Positions 45,793 through 54,639 of a stretch of 64,000 nt of DNA are shown piece by piece. Position 1 is the stretch's first letter. Each line of letters starts with the position of its first letter. Source of the stretch: Acetobacter senegalensis (GTDB lineage: Bacteria; Pseudomonadota; Alphaproteobacteria; Acetobacterales; Acetobacteraceae); NCBI RefSeq assembly GCF_001580995.1, contig NZ_LHZU01000139.1:1-64000 (forward strand), given 5' to 3'. The position numbers and the translations under genes were made by a program. The notes under the pieces are model-generated. The model was not told the DNA's origin, made no database searches, and worked only from the letters and a program-made list of their open reading frames with translations.

Positions 45793-47217
45793 ATGACATC
45801 CAGGCCATCTTTCTGTTCCGGCGCTTTTCTGGCCCGGCGCAGTGGCAGAATGCTGCGTCGTGTTCTCAGCACATCTCCAGCACTTGGGCTTCTGGCCTTG
45901 CTGGCGGCGTGCGCGGGCCAGCCTCGCCCTGGTGATGCTCCGTCCATGCCAGTAGCCGAGGAAGCTGCCCAATACCGGGCGCATGCACGGTCCTATTATG
46001 CGCCGCCCGGGCCGCCGGAAGACCCGTGGGGGCCGTATATTCAGGAGGCCGCCAAACGGTTTGACGTGCCGGAAGCCTGGGTTCGGGCTGTAATGCAGCA
46101 GGAATCAGGAGGTCGCCTGTTCCATAACGGTCAGTTTGTTACATCGGTTCCCGGTGCCATGGGGCTGATGCAGTTGATGCCGCCCACCTATGATGAAATG
46201 CGTTACGCCTACAATCTGGGGGATGACCCCTATGAACCGCATGACAACATCATGGCGGGAACGGCTTATCTGCGGCAGATGTATGATATCTACGGGTCTC
46301 CCGGTTTTCTGGCCGCCTACAATGCGGGACCGGGGCGGCTTGAAGATTTTTTGACGCGCAACCGCACTCTGCCGCGTGAGACCCGCAATTATGTGGCCTC
46401 CATCGGGCGCAAGATTGTCGGGATTTCTCCGTCCAATCGGTCTCAGGCAGATATTCTGGTCGCCAGCCACGATTCCATGGCCCTTGCCTATCAGCCTGTG
46501 CAGACCAATCCTGAAACAAGTGCCGTGCGCACGGCATGGGCCCGCCGACAGGGTGGAAGTGCTGCCAGCACGCAGCCAGTACAGGTGGCTGAAGCCGCCA
46601 GTGATGGTAATCCGCCTGTAACGCCTTCCTATGGGGCGGACTGGCATCCAGTTGGGCATTCGGGGTCCAGCATTGCAGCAGCCACTGCCCGGAATGATGT
46701 AAGCGCCGCATGGGCCAAACGGCTGGGAGCGGGCGCAGCCGCAACAGAGTCCGAGCCGGTTCAGGTGGCTCAGGCGGTCGATTCTTCCGAACCTGTCGAT
46801 AACCCCATTGCGGACCCTGAGCAGGAAGAGGCGGTCCCAGCGCATGTTGTGCGCGTAGCAGCTTCTACGCCGGCGCCTTCTGCCCAGCAAAGCAGCCATA
46901 ATTTTCATCTGGTCACGCCAGCCATGGCCGAACCGGCTCCTTTGCTGACCCGCAAAGCCCGTACAGTCGCGGCGCGGGACTGGGCCATTCAGGTGGGCGC
47001 ATTCGGGTCAGCATCCATGGCTCAGCAGGCCACAGGGCAGGCGAGAACGCGTGCAAACGCCTCGCTCTCTGGGGCCAAGGCGCAGGTAGCGGCGGTGCAG
47101 GTGAACAAAAGCCGTCTTTATCGCGCGCGGCTCACAAATCTTTCGCATGAAGATGCGGTTGCGGCGTGTCGTCGTCTAAGCGGGTGTGTGGTGGTTTCTC
47201 CGTCTTCCCGGTCCTGA
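45793..47217 (+). CDS. Lytic transglycosylase lipoprotein with SPOR domain
   Basis: A 474-residue murein lytic transglycosylase. The lipobox LLAAC puts the lipidated Cys at residue 40. The SLT domain (about 80-220) has the catalytic Glu in VMQQESGG (104), then GLMQLMPPTY, DPYEPHDNIMAGTAYL and AAYNAGPGRLEDFL. A long Ala/Gln/Pro-rich linker leads to a SPOR domain (about 390-470, WAIQVGAFGSASMAQQATGQ) that binds denuded septal glycan. It thus probably cleaves peptidoglycan at division sites from the outer or inner membrane. A close paralogue is at 56444. Confidence 0.92.
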   Translation: MTSRPSFCSGAFLARRSGRMLRRVLSTSPALGLLALLAACAGQPRPGDAPSMPVAEEAAQYRAHARSYYAPPGPPEDPWGPYIQEAAKRFDVPEAWVRAVMQQESGGRLFHNGQFVTSVPGAMGLMQLMPPTYDEMRYAYNLGDDPYEPHDNIMAGTAYLRQMYDIYGSPGFLAAYNAGPGRLEDFLTRNRTLPRETRNYVASIGRKIVGISPSNRSQADILVASHDSMALAYQPVQTNPETSAVRTAWARRQGGSAASTQPVQVAEAASDGNPPVTPSYGADWHPVGHSGSSIAAATARNDVSAAWAKRLGAGAAATESEPVQVAQAVDSSEPVDNPIADPEQEEAVPAHVVRVAASTPAPSAQQSSHNFHLVTPAMAEPAPLLTRKARTVAARDWAIQVGAFGSASMAQQATGQARTRANASLSGAKAQVAAVQVNKSRLYRARLTNLSHEDAVAACRRLSGCVVVSPSSRS

Positions 47218-47315
47218 ACTTTCTCGGGCCGGTTTGAAGAAGAGAGGCAGAGCGAAAAGCCAACGCCCCTTACGGTGTTTAAAGAGATACCTACCTTTTA
47301 GGTCAGACTTCTTGA

Positions 47316-47347
47316 AAAGCCTGTCAGATCACCTGACAGGCTTTTTT
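47316..47347 (+). terminator. Rho-independent terminator after the SPOR transglycosylase
   Basis: AAAGCCTGTCAG, a five-base loop and CTGACAGGCTTTTTT form a 10-12 pair stem with T-run. It lies about 100 bases after the stop at 47217. Confidence 0.9.
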
Positions 47348-47516
47348 ATGGCCCTGCACCGATCAAGTGGACCGACCCGATGACTTATTCCATTTTTTGG
47401 GAATGGAGCATGGCTCAAGCGGAGCAAGGGGAGATGCCGGACAGGAAATATCGCTTGCCAAGGGCGAGGGGGCAGCAACGGCAGCCTTGATGAGGGCAAA
47501 CTGCCGGGAACGCCAC

Positions 47517-47550
47517 CTGTGGAGCATGGTGGCGGCTTTATGCTCCACAG
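47517..47550. repeat. Perfect 11-base inverted repeat
   Basis: CTGTGGAGCAT (47517-47527) and ATGCTCCACAG (47540-47550) are separated by 12 bases. No T-run follows on either strand, so it is not a standard terminator. It lies 24 bases beyond the lipoprotein stop and could stabilise that mRNA. Confidence 0.5.
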
Positions 47551-47573
47551 TTCGACCGTGACGAGTGAGAGTC

Positions 47574-48515
47574 TTATTTCTTGTCCTGATTTTTGGATTT
47601 TGGAGTTCCTGCTGGCAAGGGCGCGTTTTCCCTGCCTGAATAGCGGTCAATAATCTGGTCCACCGCAGCCGCGGCTTCCTGCGCGGCCACAACCGCGACA
47701 TCGCCCCAATACTGGTCTAGAGAATGAGCATCAATATCATGCAACTGGGTGGCGGCACCGGCTTCCTTGCCTGCTTTATCCAGAACCTGCCACACAATCT
47801 CAATGTGATCTTGCGGGTGGCCTGTGGTGCCTGTGGGGCCAGGTGTGAGCTTGACGTGTCCCTTCACCGTGAAATCCGCATTTTCAGGTGAGTTCTGCAA
47901 CGTGTCTGGCGTATTGCGGAAGGATGCGGCGAACGCGCGGGAGAGGGAGATATCACCATCCCCCGGTGCGCCGGTAACTCCGGTAAAATAAACCCGTGCG
48001 GCACGATGCTTCAGGCTATGCGGGTCTTTTTCCATGTCGTCCGCCTGAATGCCGGTCAAAACAGAAGCAATGCGGGGGGCGGCATCCGCTGCCACAAGGT
48101 TCAGCATCTGGGCATCGGCTGTTGACCATTGTTGCGCGGGCACAGGTGCGCCTTCCTGCGTCGCGCGGATCTCGTTTTTGGGCGTCATGACCATATAAAC
48201 AGGTACAACTTGATCGCCGCGCATTTCCGCCCGCACTTTTAGCCACCAGTCCCCCTTGCGTACCGGCTGGGCCATGGCGGGAATGGTCTGTTGCAGCAGT
48301 TCTGTTGCCAGATCCTTGGCCCACACCTGCGCGCCATCATTGGGGAGAAGAGAGTCCGCAGGGGTAGGAATATCCAGGCGGGAAGGCGGAGCATTCGCCG
48401 CAAGCTGCTTGGCTTCTTTCCCCGGGTTGGAAAACGGATGAGGGACATCCAGACAGCCAGCCAGCAGAAGCAGAGCCGAGAGAGGAAGGGCTGTCTGACG
48501 CAAGAAAGATGTCAT
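47574..48515 (-). CDS. Hypothetical lipoprotein
   Basis: A 313-residue lipoprotein: signal LPLSALLLLAGC with lipid-modified Cys at about residue 21. The mature part is alpha/beta with NDGAQVWAKDLATELLQQTI, WWLKVRAEMRGDQVVPVYMV in pieces, and a second half (FTVKGHVKLTPGPTGTTGHP; DHIEIVWQVLDKAGKEAG) that resembles secreted proteins which assemble on the outer membrane, but no family was recognised. It ends in a Lys-rich tail. It follows pgeF with a few bases overlap (stop-start region 48512-48515), so it belongs to the lgt-midA-pgeF transcript. Confidence 0.7.
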   Translation of the reverse strand: MTSFLRQTALPLSALLLLAGCLDVPHPFSNPGKEAKQLAANAPPSRLDIPTPADSLLPNDGAQVWAKDLATELLQQTIPAMAQPVRKGDWWLKVRAEMRGDQVVPVYMVMTPKNEIRATQEGAPVPAQQWSTADAQMLNLVAADAAPRIASVLTGIQADDMEKDPHSLKHRAARVYFTGVTGAPGDGDISLSRAFAASFRNTPDTLQNSPENADFTVKGHVKLTPGPTGTTGHPQDHIEIVWQVLDKAGKEAGAATQLHDIDAHSLDQYWGDVAVVAAQEAAAAVDQIIDRYSGRENAPLPAGTPKSKNQDKK

Positions 48516-49333
48516 CCGTTCAGGACTCCTGGTGCAATAACGGAAATCTGGTGGCCGATAGGCCCGCCACCAGCCAGTGTACGTCTCCGATGGCTGAAAA
48601 AGCGTTTGTCATCACGCATCGTATCAACACCCAGAGCTACGGCATGGCCAATGCCTGCACGTTCAAGCCGGAACACGCACCATCCGGCCAGGTCAAACTG
48701 GTAATGGTTAGGGCGTTGGCCCGGTGCAAAAAAACGAGCAGCCTGTGGGTCAGCGGAGACAATGGCGTGGTGCATGTCCTCGCCTGTTTCATAGCTTTCC
48801 TGTGCAATACAGGGGCCAACTACGGCCCGTATGTCTGCCGGGGTTGCGCCCAGATCCTGCATGGCGTTCAGGGTTGCTTCAAGAACTCCGGCCAATGCAC
48901 CACGCCATCCGGCATGGGCAGCCCCCACCACACGGCCATCGGCCGAGGCAAACAGCACGGGAGCGCAATCTGCGGTTATGGTGCCTAGCGCAACATCCGG
49001 GCGTGTGGTGACCATGGCATCAGCTTCTTCTCCCGCTCCAAACGGCCAGGGCTCAGTTACCGTGATAACGCGCTTGCCGTGAACCTGCGTAACGCCGAGC
49101 AGATTGTCTGCGGATACGCCGATCCACTGCGCAACACGGCGGCGGTTTTCCGCCAGATTGGCCGGATCATCCCCCGCGCGGGTTGAACAGTTAAGGCTGG
49201 CGTAGGGGCCGGTGGAGACCCCGCCTTCACGCGTAAAAAACCCGTGCCGCGTGCCGGACAGCAAGGGGCTGGTTAAAGGAGAAGGCTTAGTGCCAAAAGG
49301 CTGAGAGGTGCTGGGGCGGATGCCGGAGGTCAT
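48512..49333 (-). CDS. pgeF: PgeF/YfiH laccase-domain protein (purine nucleoside phosphorylase-like)
   Basis: A 273-residue multicopper-polyphenol-oxidase-like (DUF152, YfiH) protein. Family marks are HGFFTREGGVSTGPYASLN, the QVHGKRV histidine segment, TTRPDVALGTITADCAPVLF with the conserved Cys, GAAHAGWRGALAGVLEAT with the conserved His, and GPCIAQESYETG. Members edit peptidoglycan precursors and can act as adenosine or purine phosphorylases. ATG 49333 overlaps the midA stop as ATGA. Confidence 0.92.
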   Translation of the reverse strand: MTSGIRPSTSQPFGTKPSPLTSPLLSGTRHGFFTREGGVSTGPYASLNCSTRAGDDPANLAENRRRVAQWIGVSADNLLGVTQVHGKRVITVTEPWPFGAGEEADAMVTTRPDVALGTITADCAPVLFASADGRVVGAAHAGWRGALAGVLEATLNAMQDLGATPADIRAVVGPCIAQESYETGEDMHHAIVSADPQAARFFAPGQRPNHYQFDLAGWCVFRLERAGIGHAVALGVDTMRDDKRFFSHRRRTLAGGGPIGHQISVIAPGVLNG

Positions 49334-50358
49334 GCAGCCGGTCCTTTCATAAAGCCGGGAGGCGCAGGCAGGGTGGGGCTGGTGAGCGCCAGAACGCGGA
49401 AAAGGTGCCCCATTTTTTCCGGTGCCGCCAAGCGTTGAGCACCACTGCGGAGCATGGCGGCGTCTTCCTCGCTGGCATGGGTTGCAAGCTGTTCGGTCCG
49501 TTCCATCAGTCCTAGAGCACGTAAAAACGTCCCTTGTGTGACCGCCCCGTAAGTTTGAGCACCTGCTTGCCGTGCTTGTGCGGCAAAAGCTGTGAAATCA
49601 ACATGGGCGGTCAGGTCGGCTTCCCCGGCGGCTTCAAGGGGGTGGGCCGGCCGAGCATGCCGCAATGCCTGCAAGGAGTCTCCGGTCAGGCTGGAAGAAT
49701 GGCCGTAATCAAGAAACAGAGCTGCTCCCGGTGTGTGGCAGAAGCGCTGGCCGAGCATCTGGGCCACGGCGAGGGCAGGTTCACAAACCTCCACCACGCT
49801 GTTGTCTTCCAATGTTCGGCCATCTGGCAGAACTGGTGGGGCGCAGGGAGCCAGGCAGAACGATGCACCTTGTACATAGCGTTCCTGCCAGCCGTCCTTT
49901 GGGGTGTGTTCAAACTGGCGGATGGGGAGGGCATCGAGAAATTCATTGGCCAGCAGGATCATCGGTCCGTCAGGCAGGCTTTCCAGCGTGTCATGCCAGG
50001 TGGGGTGCGTGTAGCGTGCCAGGGCGGTCTGCTGAGCTTTTCGCATCAGCGGCGAGGTTTCAATCAGATGCACCTCAAGGGACTGGGCAAAAGCTGGCAC
50101 CTGCTTGGAAATCAACCGCAGGGCATCCGCCATCAAGGTGCCGCGCCCGGGTCCTGCTTCTGCAAGAATGATGCGGTTCGGGCGGCCCATGCTAACCCAG
50201 ACCATGGCGGCCCATGCCCCCAGAAGTTCCCCGAAGACCTGCGAGATTTCAGGCGCAGTGATGAAGTCCGATAGCAAGGGGTGCGTTGCGTAATAGCGGG
50301 CATTGGCGCGCGCCATGAACACATCCAGCCGTTCGGCTTCGGGGGGGAGGGGAGGCAT
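49330..50358 (-). CDS. SAM-dependent methyltransferase, MidA/NDUFAF7 family
   Basis: A 342-residue class I methyltransferase of COG1565 (MidA). It has ATHPLLSDFITAPEISQVFG, the SAM motif LAEAGPGRGTLMADALRLI, a conserved NEFLDALPIRQFE and LFLDYGHSSSLTGDSLQALR, where the last replaces the usual DYG motif. In mitochondria the orthologue NDUFAF7 methylates a complex I subunit arginine; the bacterial substrate is not established. It starts 12 bases after lgt and overlaps pgeF by four. Confidence 0.9.
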   Translation of the reverse strand: MPPLPPEAERLDVFMARANARYYATHPLLSDFITAPEISQVFGELLGAWAAMVWVSMGRPNRIILAEAGPGRGTLMADALRLISKQVPAFAQSLEVHLIETSPLMRKAQQTALARYTHPTWHDTLESLPDGPMILLANEFLDALPIRQFEHTPKDGWQERYVQGASFCLAPCAPPVLPDGRTLEDNSVVEVCEPALAVAQMLGQRFCHTPGAALFLDYGHSSSLTGDSLQALRHARPAHPLEAAGEADLTAHVDFTAFAAQARQAGAQTYGAVTQGTFLRALGLMERTEQLATHASEEDAAMLRSGAQRLAAPEKMGHLFRVLALTSPTLPAPPGFMKGPAA

Positions 50359-50369
50359 GGTTCGCAGTC

Positions 50370-51215
50370 TCAGGATTCAGCGGTTTCAGCATCCGTAAGC
50401 GGCAAGCCTGCATAAGCGGGGCTGCGGCGGGCATGCATGATCAGCGCACCACCAGCGATAATCATGGGAATGCACAGCAATTGCCCCATGGTCAGCCCGC
50501 CCGGCAGGAAACCGAGAAAGGAATCTGGTTCACGGAAAAATTCGCAGAAACTGCGGGCACAGCCGTAACCCACAAGAAACAGCCCGGCCAGAAAGCCGGG
50601 GCGTTCGCGCAGGCTCTGTTTGCGAGAGGCTGCGAACATGACCAGAAACAGCAGCAGCCCTTCTGTCAGCGCTTCATACAGTTCGGAGGGATGGCGGGGA
50701 ATGCCTCCGGCATCCGGAAAAATCATGGCCCAGGGCAAGCTGGCTGGCGCTTCCCGCCCCCAGAGTTCGCCATTGATGAAGTTGGCAATCCGGCCCAGCC
50801 CCAGCCCGATTGGCACGGCCACCGTAACGCGGTCAGCAAAGGCAAGAAAATTGATGCGATTGTACCAGGTAAACAGCGCCATCGCGATAATCACGCCAAG
50901 TGCTCCACCATGGAAGGACATGCCACCCTGCCAGACTTTGAGAATGGCGAGAGGATGCGTGAGGTAATAGCCCGGCTGGTAGAAGAGGATATAGCCGAGC
51001 CGTCCGCCCAACAGCACGCCAAGGGTGACCCACCCTAGAAAATCGTCAGCCTGTTCTGCTGTGCCCGCTCGGGGCGCCAGCCTGACGAGCCGCCGAAGCA
51101 GGGCGATGCCCAGCACGATGCCTGCAATATAGGAGAGAGCATACCAGCGGATGGTAAGCGGCCCCAGATGCACCAGTACAGGGTCAAACTGGGGAAAGAG
51201 AAGAACAGGCAGCAT
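50370..51215 (-). CDS. lgt: Prolipoprotein diacylglyceryl transferase
   Basis: A 281-residue integral membrane enzyme adding diacylglycerol to the lipobox Cys of prolipoproteins. It has IRWYALSYIAGIVLG, GGRLGYILFYQP, WQGGMSFHGGALGVI with the essential His, and the signature GRIANFINGELWGRE, followed by RHPSELYEALTEGLLLF and FFREPDSFLG. About seven transmembrane helices. It heads the lgt-midA-pgeF-lipoprotein run. The several lipoproteins in this window are its expected clients. Confidence 0.96.
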   Translation of the reverse strand: MLPVLLFPQFDPVLVHLGPLTIRWYALSYIAGIVLGIALLRRLVRLAPRAGTAEQADDFLGWVTLGVLLGGRLGYILFYQPGYYLTHPLAILKVWQGGMSFHGGALGVIIAMALFTWYNRINFLAFADRVTVAVPIGLGLGRIANFINGELWGREAPASLPWAMIFPDAGGIPRHPSELYEALTEGLLLFLVMFAASRKQSLRERPGFLAGLFLVGYGCARSFCEFFREPDSFLGFLPGGLTMGQLLCIPMIIAGGALIMHARRSPAYAGLPLTDAETAES

Positions 51216-51256
51216 GCAGAGGATGATCCAGTAGGGCTGAGGAGGAAGGGCAGGCG

Positions 51257-52237
51257 TTACAGGTATGGATTGCCGGTGGCCAGATAGTCCTGCACGTACC
51301 GGCGGATTCCCTCTCCAAGGGGTGTAAACGCCTCCGTATAGCCTGCAGCGCGCAGGCGCGTAAGGTCCGCCTGTGTGTAGGACTGATACTGTCCGCGCAG
51401 ACTTTCCGGCATGTCTATGAACTCCACCTTGCGGGCAACGCCTGCCGCATCACACACGGCGTGGGCCAGATCCAGATAGGTGCGCGCCGTGCCGCTGCCG
51501 CAGTTGAACAGGCCGCAAACGGCGGGGTTGTCATACAGCCAGAGCATGACCTTCACCACATCTTCCACCCAGATGAAATCACGCGCCTGCGCACCATTGG
51601 CAATGTCCGGGCGATCAGAGCGGAACAGGCGGGCTGGGTTTCCGGCCATCACCTCATCATACTTCACCTTCACCACAGAGATCATCTTGCCTTTGTGGTA
51701 TTCGTTAGGGCCATAAACGTTGAAGAACTTCAGCCCCGCCCATTGCGGAGGCCGTGGAGCGCGCTGCTTCAGTGCTTTCATGACGTGTTGGTCAAAGACA
51801 TGCTTGGACCACCCGTACAGGTTCAGCGGTTCAAGCGTGTTCAGCTTGGCGGGGTCATCCGAAAACAGTTCCGGCCTGTCTGCCGCGCCATAGGTGGCAG
51901 CGGAGGAGGCATAGATGAAGCGGGTGTTATTGCGCGCACACCAGTGCCAGAGGCGGCGGGAAAGGGCGATGTTGGTGCGCCACACCAGATCCGCATCCCG
52001 CGCGGTGGTTTCACTGATCGCTCCCATATGGAACACGGCGTCCACTTTGGGGTTGGTTTCCAGAAAAGCGTCAAGCTCTTCGGGGGGAATGAGCCGCGCG
52101 GGAGCGTGCCGGGCCAGATTCCGCCATTTGAGGTCGGAGCCCAGCCAATCCACAACAAGAGTATCCTGCCCTCGCTTGGCGAGAGCAGCCTGAAGACAGG
52201 AGCCAATGAAACCGGCGCCACCGGTGATGATAATCAT
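51257..52237 (-). CDS. hldD: ADP-L-glycero-D-manno-heptose 6-epimerase
   Basis: A 326-residue extended short-chain dehydrogenase (RfaD/HldD type) making the heptose donor for lipopolysaccharide inner core. From ATG 52237: NAD(P) motif TGGAGFIGS (5-13), VVDWLGSDLKWRNLA, FHMGAISETTARDADL, catalytic YGWSKH, and KFFNVYGPNEYHKG. The C-terminal GSGTARTYLDLAHAVCDAAG and YVQDYL fit the family. A longer frame to 52282 lacks support. It is separated from lgt by about 40 bases in the same direction. Confidence 0.94.
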   Translation of the reverse strand: MIIITGGAGFIGSCLQAALAKRGQDTLVVDWLGSDLKWRNLARHAPARLIPPEELDAFLETNPKVDAVFHMGAISETTARDADLVWRTNIALSRRLWHWCARNNTRFIYASSAATYGAADRPELFSDDPAKLNTLEPLNLYGWSKHVFDQHVMKALKQRAPRPPQWAGLKFFNVYGPNEYHKGKMISVVKVKYDEVMAGNPARLFRSDRPDIANGAQARDFIWVEDVVKVMLWLYDNPAVCGLFNCGSGTARTYLDLAHAVCDAAGVARKVEFIDMPESLRGQYQSYTQADLTRLRAAGYTEAFTPLGEGIRRYVQDYLATGNPYL

Positions 52238-52476
52238 GGCGGCGGAGTATAAAGGGGTCTCTCGCGCGCTCCAAGCTGCCAAGGGGGCCTGGACTGTTTT
52301 TGGCTTCTGAACCGCTGTGGTGTGCCTGCATCAGGGTGGGCCAATAGGCAAGGATAGTCAGAATTGGGAGGCGTTTGAGCGGTTTTTGCCTTAATGAAGA
52401 GCGGAATGGGGGCATCACCGGGCTTTACATGGCTCCGTAATCAGGTGCGCCTCCTCTGTTTCTAAAGGATTTCTTG

Positions 52477-53070
52477 ATGAAGAAGCTTCTTGTTCCCGCG
52501 ATTCTCATCGTCGGTCTGATTTTTATATTTGGAACAAGTTATAACCGGTTCATGAGCGCGGATCAGCGCGTGCAGGAACAGATGGGGCAGTTGCAGAACG
52601 AAGTGCAGCGCCAGTCTGACCTGATTCCCAATCTGGTGAATACGGTAAAGGGCTATGCCACGCATGAGCATGACACGCTGACAGATTATGCGGGGGCCCG
52701 CACGGGTGAGACCGCGCTGAACAAGATTGATCCGCGCACTGTGGATGACAAAACCCTGCAGGAAAAAATTCTGGAGGCTCAGACCCGTAACGCCCAGGAA
52801 ATCAAGGCCATCAACGCTGTGGTGGAGCAGTCTCCCCAGTTGCAGGCCAATCAGGATTTTACCCGCCTGATGGTGCAGCTTGAAGGCTCACAGAACCGCA
52901 TTACCGTTGCACGTCAGCGGCTGCAGCAGGCCATTCTGGCCTATAACCAGACAGTAGCGCGTTTCCCCGGTAATCTGCTGGCTGGCATTCTGGGCTACCA
53001 TACCCGCGTTTATTATGAAGCTTCTCCGGCAGCGCAGACACCGCCGGTGGTTGATTTCTCCAAGCACTGA
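52477..53070 (+). CDS. lemA: LemA family protein
   Basis: A 197-residue LemA protein from ATG 52477 (AAGGAT before it). An N-terminal membrane anchor (LLVPAILIVGLIFIFG) is followed by helices with QVQRQSDLIPNLVNTVKGYA-like sequence, family motifs YNRF, LIPNL and a C-terminal RFPGNLLAGILGY. The bulk is extracytoplasmic. LemA genes commonly precede TPM-domain genes, as here; the pair is thought to act on membrane or envelope quality. Exact function is unknown. Confidence 0.93.
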   Translation: MKKLLVPAILIVGLIFIFGTSYNRFMSADQRVQEQMGQLQNEVQRQSDLIPNLVNTVKGYATHEHDTLTDYAGARTGETALNKIDPRTVDDKTLQEKILEAQTRNAQEIKAINAVVEQSPQLQANQDFTRLMVQLEGSQNRITVARQRLQQAILAYNQTVARFPGNLLAGILGYHTRVYYEASPAAQTPPVVDFSKH

Positions 53071-53097
53071 TCCGTGCTGTTCAGTAGGGCGCAGGCC

Positions 53098-54003
53098 ATG
53101 TTGCAGGTTTCCATATCCCGTGATGCCGTGCTCCGGCCTGTGCGTATTCTATGCGGCGTGCTTCGCGTTGCTCTGGTGCTGTGCGTTCTCTCGGTGGCGG
53201 GGGTTTTGTCCTTGCTGCCTGCACAGGCGCAGGATGCCGCTCCATTAAGCCAATGGGTGAATGATCCGCAGCAGGTGCTCTCCGCGCAGGATGCGGAGGC
53301 GTTGACTCACAAGCTGTTTTCTCTCTCTCAGACACTTCCCGGTCATCCGCAGATTGCCGTCTCTCTGCCGGGGCATGTGGATGATATTGACAGCTATGCG
53401 AATGAGGCCTTCCACGCCACGGGGTTGGGCCGCAAGGGCGAAGATAATGGCGTTCTGATTGTTCTGGATATTCCAGACCGTCAGTCCCGCATAGAAGTGG
53501 GATACGGACTGGAAGGCGTTCTGACGGACCTTCAGAGTTCCGACATTCTCCGCGCCGCACGGCCAGCGCTTCAAGCAGGCCAGTATGCGCAGGCGCTGAA
53601 CGGAATAGTGAATGCGCTGGCAGATATTCTGGTCCATGCCGAACCGTCCAATCCTGCCAGTGTGAGTGCGGCATCGCAGGTTGATCCGTCAACAGATGCG
53701 GTGGAAGCGCTTGTGGGGCTGGTTGTGGTGATTGGCCTGTTTGTTGTGCTGCCCTTCATCATGATGCGCCGCGCCAGAAAGCGGGCCATGCGGTATCCGG
53801 GTGGATATGTGCCGCCGGAAAACCGTCAACCCAGCCCGGGTTGGTCTCTGGCGTTGAATATAGGGCTCAACCTTCTCTCTGCGTTTTTGCAAAGCGGCGG
53901 AGGCCGTCGTGGCGGCGGTGGAGGAGGCAGCAGCGGGCCATCTGATCCATTCCGGCCCGGCGGAGGGGATTCCGGCGGGGGCGGCGCACGGGATAGCTGG
54001 TGA
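53098..54003 (+). CDS. TPM-domain (YgcG-like) membrane protein
   Basis: A 301-residue protein (ATG 53098; GTG 53074 also in frame). A signal peptide (ALVLCVLSVAGVLSLLPAQA) is followed by a TPM/YgcG domain: WVNDPQQVLSAQDAEAL, EAFHATGLGRKGEDNGVLIV, VGYGLEGVLTDLQ. A transmembrane helix at about 205-225 (ALVGLVVVIGLFVVLPFIMM) and a Gly-rich C-terminus (GGGRRGGGGGGSSG) match this family. It starts 27 bases after lemA and is certainly cotranscribed. Confidence 0.92.
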   Translation: MLQVSISRDAVLRPVRILCGVLRVALVLCVLSVAGVLSLLPAQAQDAAPLSQWVNDPQQVLSAQDAEALTHKLFSLSQTLPGHPQIAVSLPGHVDDIDSYANEAFHATGLGRKGEDNGVLIVLDIPDRQSRIEVGYGLEGVLTDLQSSDILRAARPALQAGQYAQALNGIVNALADILVHAEPSNPASVSAASQVDPSTDAVEALVGLVVVIGLFVVLPFIMMRRARKRAMRYPGGYVPPENRQPSPGWSLALNIGLNLLSAFLQSGGGRRGGGGGGSSGPSDPFRPGGGDSGGGGARDSW

Positions 54004-54180
54004 GAGCACAGTGCGGTGGTGATCTGGCTGGCTTGCCCGTAATATACAGGGCGTAGCTGGCCGATAGGTATTTGATATCTCAGCAGAAGAAGGCGGGTGA
54101 GGTGGTTCTGGGGCCGTAAAGGACCATCAGGCCAACTGGCCTGCCATGATCAGACTAGGTTGCAAGAACAGGGGAAAACG

Positions 54181-54483
54181 ATGTCTCAGGAAATTACCGT
54201 CGTGGCTGTGGTCAAGGCCAAGAAGGGTCAGGAAAAAATTGTGGCGGACGCCATGGCAGCCTGTGTTCCGGCGTCACGCGCAGAAGCGACCAACATTCAG
54301 TACGTTCCCAACCGTGATCTGGATGATCCGCAGACCTTTGTCTTTATTGAACGTTGGGCCAGCCGGCAGGCGTTGCAGGACCATATGGAAACGCCGCATT
54401 TCAAGACATTGGCCGAAAGCATTAAAGACAGCGTAGCTGAACCGATCTCCTTGCGCATTCTGCAACCGTTGGTAGCCGAATAA
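54181..54483 (+). CDS. Antibiotic biosynthesis monooxygenase (ABM)-fold protein
   Basis: A 100-residue dimeric ferredoxin-like protein of the ABM/putative quinol monooxygenase (YgiN) group. It has EITVVAVVKAKKGQEKIVAD, CVPASRAEATNIQY, FVFIERWASRQALQDHM and HFKTLAESIKD. ATG 54181 is chosen because AGGGGA precedes it and it matches the family start; the frame extends to 54097. Proposed roles are quinol oxidation or detoxification; substrate unknown. A strong terminator follows. Confidence 0.9.
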   Translation: MSQEITVVAVVKAKKGQEKIVADAMAACVPASRAEATNIQYVPNRDLDDPQTFVFIERWASRQALQDHMETPHFKTLAESIKDSVAEPISLRILQPLVAE

Positions 54484-54563
54484 TAAAAGCAGAGGGCGGA
54501 ACAGGTCGGCGGGGCAAGGTATGGCCTTTGTTTCTGTCGGGCCGGGGCTGTGAAGCCACTTTC

Positions 54564-54602
54564 AAACCGGGCATGGCCACAAGGCTTTGCCCGGTTTTTT
54601 TG
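54564..54602 (+). terminator. Rho-independent terminator after the ABM gene
   Basis: AAACCGGGC (54564-54572) pairs with GCCCGGTTT (54589-54597), followed by TTTTG. The 16-base loop contains further pairing (GGCCACAAGGCT). It separates this gene from convergent lldP. Confidence 0.85.
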
Positions 54603-54639
54603 TGCTGTTTAGTTGGGTTCTACCAGCCGTAGGTAGGCG

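Larger units (their letters stand above)
47218..47573. other. Gap with terminator and a perfect inverted repeat
   Basis: It contains the terminator of the transglycosylase gene (47316-47347) and an 11-base perfect inverted repeat (47517-47550). The DNA from 47365 to 47560 can be read as a 64-codon frame with no ribosome site or known family; it may be a remnant of older sequence. Confidence 0.35.

Noticed and set aside
47367-47561. 64-codon frame that might be a transposase remnant
   Set aside because: I could not match it to any IS family, and no terminal repeats were found.
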